This document shows, piece by piece, positions 53,368-61,133 of a stretch of DNA of 64,000 nt; positions within the stretch are counted from its first letter, which is position 1, and the number at the start of each line of letters is the position of its first letter. The position numbers and the translations under genes were made by a program. Source of the stretch: AC-32 sp963736055. GTDB lineage: Bacteria; Actinomycetota; Thermoleophilia; Gaiellales; Gaiellaceae. Below the pieces are notes generated by a model. It ran no database searches and had not been told where the DNA came from. It saw nothing but the letters and a program-made list of their open reading frames with translations. The stretch covers positions 1,886,141-1,950,140 of the forward strand of contig CAVTNM010000008.1 in the NCBI GenBank assembly GCA_963736055.1. Reading direction: 5' to 3'.

Positions 53368-53875
53368 CTAGGTGAAGATGATCTGGCCGCCGCCCGCCTT
53401 CTCGTAGAACTCTCCGACTGAGATGATGTCCTCGACCTGGGGGACGAAGTCCTCCATCGTCAGGTCGAACATGTCGACGGTCGCTTTGCAGGCGTAGAGG
53501 CGCACGCCGGAGTCGGCGACGAGCTCGATGAACTCGGGAATCGGCGGGATGTCGATCTTCTCCATCTGCCGCTTCATCATCGTCGTCGCGAGGGCGGAGA
53601 AGCCGGGGATCGCGCCGATCCAGGTCGCCATGTGCATGCCCGGGTTGCCGACGGTTCGCGACCTTGATCTTCTCGTAGCGGTCCTTGCGGATCGCGTCGA
53701 GCCCGAAGAAGGTGAAGAAGAGGTCGGCTTCGATGCCCTCCATGCGGGCGCCGTTGGCCATGATCAGTCCGGGGTAGATCCCCTCGAGCGAGCCCTTCGA
53801 GATCACGATCGAGACCTTCTCGATCGTCTGCGGCTCGGCTGCGTTCGTCTGTGGGTGGTCGAGCAGTTCAGTCAT
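53368..53875 (-). pseudogene. DsrE/DsrF-like sulfur-carrier family protein, one frameshift
   Basis: ATG 53875-53873. The first 74 residues (KVSIVISKGSLEGIYPGLIM; EADLFFTFFGLDAI) form the N-terminal half of a DsrE-type Rossmann-like fold. Near 53650 the frame shifts and continues VGNPGMHMATWIGAIPGFSA, then VADSGVRLYACKATVDMF with the conserved cysteine, ending AGGGQIIFT at the stop 53370-53368. The joined length of about 165 residues is normal for the large DsrE-like group. Such proteins carry persulfide sulfur; its neighbours are TusE-like and SQR-like genes in one operon. Confidence 0.75.
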
Positions 53876-53888
53876 CGCGTGCTCCCTC

Positions 53889-54206
53889 CTAGATGCAGCC
53901 CTTGGGCTTGGGGATGCCGCCGATCTTTGCGGCCAGCTTCGCGGGCCCCTTGGGGAAGAGCTGGTAGAGCTCTTTGATCGGGACGCCCGACTCCTTGCCG
54001 AGCGAGCGGATCGAGGGCGCGTTGCCGGTCGCGAGGTAGCGCTCGCGCATGAACCTGACGACGAGCCAGTGGCGGTCGGTTAGCTCGGGGATGCCGTTCT
54101 CGCGTGCGATCGCGCGGGCGATCTGCTCGTTCCACTGCTCGGCGTTCGTCATGAAGCCCTCGGCGTCGACGTCGACGGGGGCTTCGGCGATCAGTGTCGT
54201 GGTCAT
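53889..54206 (-). CDS. tusE: TusE/DsrC family sulfur relay protein (single C-terminal Cys)
   Basis: ATG 54206-54204 behind AAGGAGGAGGAG; 105 residues. DAEGFMTNAEQWNEQIARAI, LTDRHWLVVRFMRERYLATG and KELYQLFPKGPAKLAAKIGG are the family blocks, and the protein ends KPKGCI with the universally conserved penultimate Cys104. The second Cys of true DsrC, ten residues earlier, is Ala here, so it should act as a one-cysteine sulfur carrier like TusE rather than forming a DsrC trisulfide. Placed between DsrE-like and SQR-like genes. Confidence 0.87.
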   Translation of the reverse strand: MTTTLIAEAPVDVDAEGFMTNAEQWNEQIARAIARENGIPELTDRHWLVVRFMRERYLATGNAPSIRSLGKESGVPIKELYQLFPKGPAKLAAKIGGIPKPKGCI

Positions 54207-54216
54207 CTCCTCCTCC

Positions 54217-55470
54217 TTAGCTCGCGTGGGCTGCAACCTGTTTCTTGCCTGCGGTCGGCATCGCCGGCCCGATGCCGGGCAGTTCGCGTCCGGGCAGGAG
54301 TGCGTGCCAGTAGATCCACTGGAACGCGAGCTTGCCGAGATGGTTCAGCCGCGACTCGCGCAGCAGCGGCAGGCCTACCGTGGTGGGGTAGTGGCCCGGG
54401 AGTGGCTCCGTCTCGTAGTTGAAGTCGATCAGCAGCGCCTTGTGGAAGCCGGTCTCGATGAAGCAGTTGGCGTGGCCGTCGTAGCCGGTTTCGAGCTCCT
54501 CGTCGGCGAAGAAGCGGGCGACGTTCTCGGCCAGCACCTCGGCCTCGAAGTGGGTGACGGAGCCGGCCTTCGAGGTGGGCAGATCGGTTGCGTCGCCGAG
54601 CGCGAACACGTTCGGCTTCGCCGGCGTCTGCAGTGTGTGCTTGTCGGTCGGGACGAAGCCGAGCGCGTCGCCGAGACCGGGCGAGCGCTCGACGTAGGCC
54701 GCGCCGCCGTGCAGCGGGACGGTGACGAGCAGGTCGAAGTCGAGCTCGCGGCCGTCGTAGGAGGCGAGCTTGCCACCTACGCCGTCGATCTCGCCCGCGC
54801 TGAACTCGGTCACCAGCTCGATCTCTTTCTCGCCGAGCAGATGGGTCAAATGCTCGGAGGCGACCGGCTTGGTGAAGCAGCCGTCGAGCGGCGTCGCGAG
54901 CACGACCTCGCTGCGTGCGCGCGCTCCGCGTTCGCGCAGGTACCAGTCGGCGAGGAAGGCAAACTCGATCGGCGCGACCGGGCACTTGATCGGCATGTCG
55001 GCGATGTTCACGACCAGCCGGCCGCCGTCGAAGCGCTCCAGCGTCCGCGCGAGCGCCGTCGCCCCCGGGAGGTCGTAGAAGGTGAAGACGCGCTCGTTCC
55101 AGCCGGGACCGGTCATGCCTTCGGTCTCCTCCGGCTGCAGACGGACGCCGCTCGCGACGACGAGCACGTCGTACGGCAACACGGTCCCGTCGTCGAGCAG
55201 CACCTCGTCGCGCTCGATCCAGACCTCTTCGACCTCGTTCTCGTGGAAGACGATGCCGCTGCGTAGCTGGCGTCGGCGCGGCCGCACGATCTCGTCTTCG
55301 TGTGCGAGTCCGAAGGGGACGAACAGCAGGCCGGGCTGGTAGACGTGCCGGTCGTCGCGGTCGACGACGTGGATCTCGGCCTCTCCGGGCTCGAAGCGGC
55401 GGCGTAGCCGGTTGGCGGTCATCGTGCCGCCGGTGCCGCCGCCGAGGATCACGATTTGTTTCCTCGTCAT
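54217..55470 (-). CDS. SQR-like FAD/NAD(P)-dependent oxidoreductase
   Basis: ATG 55470-55468; 417 residues. FAD motif IVILGGGTGGTMTANRLRR, ATG-like VVASGVRLQPEE and C-terminal FALGDATDLPTSKAGS. Cysteines at 163 (MPIKCPVAPIEF), 198 (DGCFTKP) and 336 (HANCFIETG); 163 and 336 fall where sulfide:quinone oxidoreductases have their redox/persulfide pair. The C-terminal FQWIYWHALLPGRELPGI is amphipathic, as in membrane-associated SQRs. It probably oxidises sulfide or persulfide and hands sulfur to DsrE/TusE. First gene of a three-gene operon, divergent from arsR-1. Confidence 0.82.
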   Translation of the reverse strand: MTRKQIVILGGGTGGTMTANRLRRRFEPGEAEIHVVDRDDRHVYQPGLLFVPFGLAHEDEIVRPRRRQLRSGIVFHENEVEEVWIERDEVLLDDGTVLPYDVLVVASGVRLQPEETEGMTGPGWNERVFTFYDLPGATALARTLERFDGGRLVVNIADMPIKCPVAPIEFAFLADWYLRERGARARSEVVLATPLDGCFTKPVASEHLTHLLGEKEIELVTEFSAGEIDGVGGKLASYDGRELDFDLLVTVPLHGGAAYVERSPGLGDALGFVPTDKHTLQTPAKPNVFALGDATDLPTSKAGSVTHFEAEVLAENVARFFADEELETGYDGHANCFIETGFHKALLIDFNYETEPLPGHYPTTVGLPLLRESRLNHLGKLAFQWIYWHALLPGRELPGIGPAMPTAGKKQVAAHAS

Positions 55471-55533
55471 GACCGCAGCTTCGCGCGCACCCGCGGCGGG
55501 GCCATCGGGGGGAGCGCGGAACCGGGCTGCGGG

Positions 55534-55555
55534 CAACTACGCGGTTGAGTAGTTG
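55534..55555. promoter_or_regulatory. Probable ArsR-1 operator
   Basis: CAACTAC-N8-GTAGTTG is a perfect 7-bp inverted repeat, 64 bases from the SQR-like start and 80 from the arsR-1 start. The right side also reads GTTG-N4-GTTG (55544-55555), a pattern repeated upstream of arsR-2 at 59708-59719. Confidence 0.6.
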
Positions 55556-55634
55556 TCCGCAGCGGGGATCAGCGCCGCTGCGGATGTGGCGTATGCGGGC
55601 CGGGACGAGGATCGAGGGAGAAGGAGGTCACTAG

Positions 55635-56015
55635 ATGCCGGTGAGGGCGTTCCCGCACGAGGAGACCAGGATGACCGTCTCGCATCCGCTTTCGGCCGAC
55701 CTGGTCGAGTTGATCGCAGCGCGCTTCGGCGCATTGAGCGAGCCGGTGCGGATCAGGCTGCTCGACCGGCTCCGTGAGGGTGAGGCGAGCGTGCTCGACC
55801 TCACGGCGGCGATCGGGACGACGCCGCAAAACGTCTCCAAGCACCTCGCTGTGCTTCGCCGCGCGGGCATCGTTGCGCGCCGCAAACAGGGCAACTTCGC
55901 CTACTACGCGATCGTCGACGAGCGCGTCTTCGAACTCTGCGAGATGGTTTGCGGCAGCCTCGAGCGGCAACTCGAATCGCTCGGCCAGGTCGTCGCAGGT
56001 GCGCGGAGCGCCTGA
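55635..56015 (+). CDS. ArsR/SmtB family regulator (ArsR-1)
   Basis: ATG 55635 follows AAGGAGG; 126 residues (an inner ATG 55671 is possible). Winged helix: LSEPVRIRLLDRLREGEASV, TTPQNVSKHLAVLRRAGIV and RRKQGNFAYYAIVD. The last helix has LCEMVCGSLE with Cys102 and Cys106, a CxxxC pair also present in the paralogue at 59336-59677; such thiols could sense sulfide/persulfide or a soft metal. Divergent from the SQR operon and leading the glutaredoxin-DUF302 unit. Confidence 0.88.
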   Translation: MPVRAFPHEETRMTVSHPLSADLVELIAARFGALSEPVRIRLLDRLREGEASVLDLTAAIGTTPQNVSKHLAVLRRAGIVARRKQGNFAYYAIVDERVFELCEMVCGSLERQLESLGQVVAGARSA

Positions 56016-56017
56016 TC

Positions 56018-56347
56018 ATGCTCGAGCTGTTCCAGACGGAATGGTGTCCCGCTTCACGGCGGATCCGCCAGCGGATGACCGAGCTCGGGCTCGACTACCT
56101 CAACCACCAGGTGCCGGTCGAGCGGGAGGAGCGAACGGTCCTGTTCGCCCGGTGCGGCTCCGACACCGTGCCGACGCTGCTGGCCGAGGATGGCGTGGCG
56201 CTTGTCGGCGAGAGGGAGATTCTCGCCTATCTCGAGCGCCACTACGGCGAGTCCGAGCAGGCCGAGGCTCATCGAGCCAAGGCGGCCAAAGCGCGCCGCC
56301 GCTACCTGGAGGAGGAATGCGGATGCTCGCCACTGGCTACACGCTGA
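56018..56347 (+). CDS. Glutaredoxin/GST-N-like thioredoxin-fold protein
   Basis: ATG 56018, two bases after arsR-1; 109 residues. LELFQTEWCPASRRIRQRMTE gives a single active-site Cys (CPAS) in the glutaredoxin position, and DTVPTLLAEDGVALVGEREI, LAYLERHYGE is the cis-Pro and glutathione-type binding region. A Cys-rich tail (EECGCSPLATR) overlaps the start of the next gene. A monothiol role in persulfide or mixed-disulfide exchange is likely. Confidence 0.82.
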   Translation: MLELFQTEWCPASRRIRQRMTELGLDYLNHQVPVEREERTVLFARCGSDTVPTLLAEDGVALVGEREILAYLERHYGESEQAEAHRAKAAKARRRYLEEECGCSPLATR

Positions 56348-56724
56348 CGCGCACGACGCCGCTCCCATTCGGCGAGGCCGTCGAGCACGTCCGAGCCGAG
56401 CTCAAGGCGGAGGGGTTCGGGGTGCTGTGCGAGATCGACGTGCAAGCGACGATGCAAGAGAAGCTGGGCGTGGAGGGAGACCCGTACGTGATCCTCGGTG
56501 CTTGCAACCCTCCGCTCGCTCACCAGGCGCTGCAGGCAGAGCCCGACCTCGGCGTGCTGCTGCCCTGCAACGTCGTCGTCTACGAGCGGGAGGGTGAGAC
56601 TCAGATCTCCGCGATCGACCCGGAGCGGATGCTCTCGATCGTCGGCAACGATCAACTCGCCCCGGTCGCCGCCGAGGTGAAGGAGCGCCTGGGCGCTGTC
56701 GTCGAGCGCGCCTGCAACGCCTGA
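56323..56724 (+). CDS. DUF302 domain protein
   Basis: ATG 56323 has the best spacing from GGAGGAGG; ATG 56317 is too close to it. 133 residues. TPLPFGEAVEHVRAELKAEG, FGVLCEIDVQATMQEKLGV, YVILGACNPPLAHQALQAEP and LGVLLPCNVVVYE make a clear DUF302 domain with conserved cysteines in LGAC and LPC. The family is often found with thiol/sulfur and heavy-metal genes; biochemical role unknown. Confidence 0.87.
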   Translation: MLATGYTLTRTTPLPFGEAVEHVRAELKAEGFGVLCEIDVQATMQEKLGVEGDPYVILGACNPPLAHQALQAEPDLGVLLPCNVVVYEREGETQISAIDPERMLSIVGNDQLAPVAAEVKERLGAVVERACNA

Positions 56725-56767
56725 GCCTGGGGCCGACGGGCGGGCGAGCAGTGCCCCGCTCACGGGC

Positions 56768-57110
56768 TCAGAGCACCCGGCCGCTGGGCGGGTCGAGCGG
56801 CAGGCGCGCGCGAGTCCAGGCCTTCATGCCGCCGTCGAGGTTCTCGACGCGGTAGCCGGCGTGTCGCAGCCCGCGGGCCGCAAGGCCGCTGCGGTGGCCG
56901 CTGCGGCAGACGGTGACGATCGTCTGATCACGGGGAAGCTCGCGCTCGTCGAGAGGGGAGGTGCGCGAGCGGGATGTGCAGCGCCCCGGGGATCCGCCCC
57001 GCTTTCCATTCGATCGTCTCGCGCACGTCGAGCACGACCACCTGGCCGCGCTCGAGCAGCGCCGCCGCGCGCGTCGGCTCAATCTGGTTCGGGCGCTTGA
57101 AGAGTCGCAC
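56768..57110 (-). pseudogene. Rhodanese domain sulfurtransferase, one frameshift
   Basis: GTG 57110-57108 (VRLFKRPNQIEPTRAAALLE), then VVVLDVRETIEWKAGRIPGA and LHIPLAHLP; near 56965 the frame shifts to LDERELPRDQTIVTVCRSGH, RSGLAARGLRHAGYRVENLDGG. The active-site loop CRSGHRS with its catalytic Cys is intact. The joined protein of about 113 residues is a single-domain rhodanese that transfers sulfane sulfur. It ends an arsR-2, MMPL, rhodanese unit, 10 bases after the MMPL stop. Confidence 0.8.
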
Positions 57111-57120
57111 TGGCCCCCTC

Positions 57121-59339
57121 TTAGGGATTGGGCGTCGGCTCACGTGCCGGCACGAGCTCGACGCCGAGCCCCGCCGCTTCCTGGCCGTGGCCGAACCTGA
57201 CGTCGGGCAGGATCCGGTCGAGCCAGCGCGGCAGCGCCCAGGCGTGGCGGCCGAAGACACGAAGTAGGGTGGGGATCAGGATCAACCGGACGAGCATCGC
57301 GTCGAGGAAGACGGCGATGCCGAGGATGACGCCCATCTCCTTGGGTGGGAGTGGTCCGGAGAGGGCGAAGGTGAAGAAGACGGCGACCATGACGGCGGCG
57401 GCCGCGAAGATGACGCGGCCGGAGTGGGCGAGCGCGCCGATCGTTGCCTCGCGGGGATCGCCGGAGCGGTCGAAGTGTTCCTTGGCCGAGGAGAGCAGGA
57501 AGACGGTGTAGTCCATCGAGATCGCGAAGATCATCGCGAAGAAGAAGACCGGCCCCCAGGCATCGAGGAAGCCCTGGGACTCGAAGCCGAGCAGACCTGC
57601 GCCGTGGCCGTCTTGGAAGATCAGCCGCGCGATCCCGAAGGCAGCGCCGGTCGCGAGCAGGTTGGTGAGGACGCCGAGCGCCGCGATCAGGGGCGCCTGC
57701 AGCGCGACCAGGAGGAGCAGGAAGCCGAGCGCGAGCACGACCCCGATCACGAGCGGCGTCCTGGCGGCGAGTGCACGCTCGAGGTCGTGGTTCTCGGCGG
57801 CGGCGCCGCCGACGAGCGCGCCGGCCGGAAGTGCGGAACGGAGGTGGTCGATCGTGCGCCCGGTCGCCGAGGTCGAAGGATCCGTCGCCGGAACTGCCTC
57901 GATCAGCGCGAGCCGGTTCGCGCCGGGCTGGGCGGGTGAGACGCGGGCGATGCCGGGATCGCGGCGGGCGACGGCCGACACGGCGGCCGCGTCGCGCTGT
58001 GGAGCGACGATCTGGAGCGCGCCGGGGGCGCCCGCGCCGAAGGCCTGCTGTACCTGGGTGTAGCCGACCCTGGAGCCGTCATGGCTGGGGACGACCTTGA
58101 TCGAGGGCATTCCGGTTTTGAGCCCGATGATCGGGAGCGCGAGCAGGACCAGGATCAGGGTTGCGGCGGGCCCGTAGAGGTGGGGGTGGCGCCAGAGCCG
58201 CTCGCCCCAGCGGGCGAAGCGTGCGGAGCGGTGCTCGCCCGAGTGCACCCATCTGAGCGGGAGCGCGTCCACCTTCGGGCCGAGTTTCGCCAGCACCGCC
58301 GGCAGCAGGGTCAGGGTGGCGGCGAGCACGAAGAGGACGCTGAGCATGATCCCGAGCGCCATCGAGCGGAAGGCGGGGCTGGGGACGAGCATCACCGCCG
58401 AGAGCGAGATCAGTACGGTCAGGCCGGAGAAGAGGACGGCCTTGCCGGCGGTGTCCATCGTCACCGCGACGGCGTCGCGTGCAGAGAGTTTGGAGCCGAA
58501 GAAGGCGCCGCGGAAGCGGTGGACGATGAAGAGTGCGTAGTCGATCCCGAGCGCGAGCGCGAACATGAGCGCGAAGTTCATCGCCCAGATCGAGATCTCG
58601 AAGCCGTGCGTGAGCAGCGCGAGCAGGCCGGCGGAGGCGACGAGGCCGAGGATCGTCAGTAGCAGCGGCAGCCCGGCCGCGACGAGCGAGCCGAAGGCGA
58701 GCACGAGGATCGCCATCGTCACCGGCCAGGAGAAGAGCTCCGACTTCAGCATCGCGTTGCGGTTGGCGGTGTTGAAGTCGCTCCACATCCCGGAGGCGCC
58801 GGTGAGCGAGACGGCGACCGCGGAGGTGCCGGCGTCTTTGAGCTTCGACTTGAGCGTGTCGGCGGCGGCGACCATCGCGGTCGGATCCCCGTTGGCGCCC
58901 GCCATCACGACCGCGGTGTGTCCGTCGGCAGAAATACTCGAGCCCGCGTGCGGTGGCACGATCGAGCGGACGTGGGAGTTCGCGCGCAGAACCCGCTCGA
59001 CGCGAGCGACCGTCGGCGGAAGCCAGCGTCGCTCGCGGTGAGCTGCTGCGAGTGGACGACGACCATCAGCGCCGAACTGGAGAGGCCGCCGAAATTCCGC
59101 TGGATGAGCGCGCGTGCCTGGACAGACTCGGAGCCGTTCGCCTGCCAGCCGGCCCCTGAGAGGGCGGTCTCGACCTTCGGCGCGAAGAGGCCGAGCGCGA
59201 CGGCGAGGATCGCCCAGGCGATCGCCACGGCGCGGACGTGATCGGCGGCCCAGCGGCCCAGCCTGCCGATCGGGCCGACCGCCTCCGGGTGCTCGGGCGC
59301 GGGTGCGGAGACGCGGATCGGCGTGTCGACGACCGTCAC
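57121..59339 (-). pseudogene. MMPL family RND transporter, one frameshift
   Basis: GTG 59339-59337 overlaps the arsR-2 stop (GTGA). The N terminus (VTVVDTPIRVSAPAPEHPEA... VRAVAIAWAILAVALGLF) reads to TASDAGFR near 59020, where the frame shifts to TVARVERVLRANSHVRSIV and stays open to 57121. Two six-helix bundles are evident, with the proton-relay motifs GIDYALFIVHRFR and ISMDYTVFLLSSAKEHFD. Joined length about 738. Substrate unknown (MMPLs export lipids or hydrophobic compounds); here under a thiol-containing ArsR. Confidence 0.82.
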
Positions 59340-59677
59340 CGGCTCGCACCGCTGACGAGCTCGTTCAGGCTGCGCAGCTGCTGCTGGACGGAGCCGCAGA
59401 CGTCTTCGCAGAGCGTGAGCACGCCCTCGTCGACGATGCGGTAGTAGACGTGGTTGCCGTCCTTGCGTCGGCCGAGGATGCCGGCGTCGGCCAAGACAGC
59501 CAGGTGCTTGGAGACGTTCTGCTGTGAGGCGCCGACCGCGTCGGAGAGCTCGCCGACGGTGGCCTCGCCGTCGCGGAGCCGGTCGAGCAGTTTGATCCGC
59601 ATCGGCTCGGCGATCGCGCGGAAGCGGCGGGCGATCAGCTCGACCAGGTCATCGGGGAGCGGATGGGGAAGCGTCAT
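59336..59677 (-). CDS. ArsR/SmtB family regulator (ArsR-2)
   Basis: ATG 59677-59675 behind AAGGAGATGAGAG; 113 residues. Close paralogue of ArsR-1: PLPDDLVELIARRFRAIAEP, QQNVSKHLAVLADAGILGRR and IVDEGVLTLCEDVCGSVQQQ, with the same CxxxC (Cys90/Cys94). Coupled to the MMPL gene by GTGA and divergent from the DUF2892-thioredoxin-OsmC unit. Confidence 0.9.
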   Translation of the reverse strand: MTLPHPLPDDLVELIARRFRAIAEPMRIKLLDRLRDGEATVGELSDAVGASQQNVSKHLAVLADAGILGRRKDGNHVYYRIVDEGVLTLCEDVCGSVQQQLRSLNELVSGASR

Positions 59678-59688
59678 CTCTCATCTCC

Positions 59689-59724
59689 TTGCGGAATAAA
59701 CGAAATAGTTGTAGAGTTGTATAG
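59689..59724. promoter_or_regulatory. Divergent promoter/operator region of the ArsR-2 module
   Basis: An AT-rich island with AGTTGTA repeated at 59707 and 59715 (8-base period), giving GTTG-N4-GTTG as in the ArsR-1 operator. On the + strand TTGCGG (59689) and TAGAGT (59712) are spaced by 17 bases and could be -35/-10 elements overlapping the repeats. Confidence 0.45.
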
Positions 59725-59756
59725 CACGAGAGGCACACCACGGCAAGGAGGCCGAG

Positions 59757-59973
59757 ATGTCCCGCAACATGAACACCATCGATCGCGTGCTCCGCGCTTC
59801 GTGGTCGCGCCGGCCGCGATCATCCTCGCCTTCGTCGTCGGCGCCGGCTCGATCGGCGGGATCCTGCTGTTCGCCTTGGCGGCGGTCATGCTCGCCACGA
59901 GCGCGGTCGGCTTCTGCCCCTGTACACGCTGCTCCACCTGAACACGCGCGGTCGCACACCGCTGCCGCACTGA
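59757..59973 (+). pseudogene. DUF2892 (YgaP-like) small membrane protein, two frameshifts
   Basis: ATG 59757 gives MSRNMNTIDRVLR; then the second frame gives FVVAPAAIILAFVVGAGSIG, GILLFALAAVMLATSAVGFCP, and from 59920 the third frame LYTLLHLNTRGRTPLPH to the stop 59971-59973. The sum is a typical DUF2892 protein of about 71 residues with two helices and the GFCPLY motif. DUF2892 domains often accompany or are fused to rhodanese (as in YgaP). Two one-base deletions in 220 bases are best explained by sequence error. Confidence 0.7.
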
Positions 59974-59994
59974 ACAAGGAGAGACCAGAACAGC

Positions 59995-60558
59995 ATGGAC
60001 GTGACAAGCGAGAGCTTCGAGCGCGAGGTGATCGAGCGCTCCCACGAGCTGCCGGTCGTGGTCGACTTCTGGGCCGCCTGGTGCGGCCCCTGCCGAATGC
60101 TCGGTCCCGTGCTCGAGCGGGAGGCAGAGCGCGCGCCGGGCGAGTTCGTGCTCGCCAAGCTCGACGTCGACGCCAACCAGGAGCTGGCGCTCCGCTACGA
60201 GATCCAGGGCATCCCGGCGGTGAAGGCGTTCCGCAACGGCGAGGTCGTGGCCGAGTTCGTCGGCGCCCGGCCGCCCGCGGCGGTCGCGCAGTTCCTCGAC
60301 CAGCTGACCGGGCCAACCGCGAGCGAGCGCCTGATCGCCGAGCTGAACGGATCCGGCGAGCTGCCCGTGGTGCGGCAGGCGCTCGAGCACGGCGACCACG
60401 AGCGCGCCTTCGAGTTGCTGCTCGAGGCCATCGCCGCTGCCGAGGGCGACGAGCGCGAGCGGCTGATCACCTTGACCGTCGGCCTCTTCGGCGAGCTCGG
60501 CCACGAGCACCCGCTGACGATGCGCTACCGGCGGCGGCTCGCCGCCAGCCTGTACTGA
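59995..60558 (+). CDS. Thioredoxin-domain protein with helical C-terminal extension (CnoX/YbbN-like)
   Basis: ATG 59995; 187 residues. DFWAAWCGPCRMLGPVLERE holds the WCGPC active site (Cys30/Cys33) and QGIPAVKAFRNGEVVAEFVG the cis-Pro. After the roughly 108-residue thioredoxin fold comes a helical tail (LPVVRQALEHGDHERAFELLL... HPLTMRYRRRLAASLY) like the shortened TPR part of CnoX. Probably a disulfide reductase or holdase in redox stress. Overlaps osmC by one base. Confidence 0.9.
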   Translation: MDVTSESFEREVIERSHELPVVVDFWAAWCGPCRMLGPVLEREAERAPGEFVLAKLDVDANQELALRYEIQGIPAVKAFRNGEVVAEFVGARPPAAVAQFLDQLTGPTASERLIAELNGSGELPVVRQALEHGDHERAFELLLEAIAAAEGDERERLITLTVGLFGELGHEHPLTMRYRRRLAASLY

Positions 60559-61019
60559 TGGCCATGACCACCGAGAAGGAACCGACCGTGCGCGCCAAGG
60601 AGTTCCACTTCCCGGTCAAGGTCGAGTGGCTCGGGGAGCGGCGCGTCGCAGCTCGGGTGGAGGGCAAGCCGGCGATCGAGATCACCGCGCCGCCTGTGTT
60701 CCGGGGCAACGACCCCACGACCTGGAGCCCCGAGGACTTCTTCGTCGCCGCCGCGGCCTCGTGTCTGGCCGTCACCTTCACCGGCCTCGCCGCCCGCGCC
60801 GGACTCGCCTACACCAGCCTGACCATCGAGGGCGACGGCGTCGCCGGCAAACGCGCCGACGGCCGCTTCGGCTTCACGCGCCTGTCGCTGCGCCTCGCGG
60901 TCGAGACCGACCCGGCCGACGCGCCACAGGCGCGCCGGCTGGCAGAGCAGGCCGAGCAGACCTGCCTCGTCTCCGCCTCGCTCGACCTGCCGATCGAGAC
61001 CGTGATCGAGGCCAACTAG
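60558..61019 (+). CDS. OsmC family protein
   Basis: ATG 60558 overlaps the thioredoxin stop (TGATG); 153 residues. The two catalytic cysteines are in FFVAAAASCLAVTF (Cys69) and EQTCLVSASL (Cys136), with the family spacing. NDPTTWSPEDFF is the usual entry to the first cysteine. OsmC/Ohr proteins reduce organic peroxides with thiols; the adjacent thioredoxin may be its reductant. Confidence 0.88.
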   Translation: MAMTTEKEPTVRAKEFHFPVKVEWLGERRVAARVEGKPAIEITAPPVFRGNDPTTWSPEDFFVAAAASCLAVTFTGLAARAGLAYTSLTIEGDGVAGKRADGRFGFTRLSLRLAVETDPADAPQARRLAEQAEQTCLVSASLDLPIETVIEAN

Positions 61020-61133
61020 CCGCCGGTGCCGTGAGCCCGCACGCCCGATCGGCGGCCTCGCCGAACTCGACGCGCTCGCACGAAACGGCGGCCTGCGCCC
61101 GCCCGTGAGTGCAGAATCGGCAGCGGCGCCACC

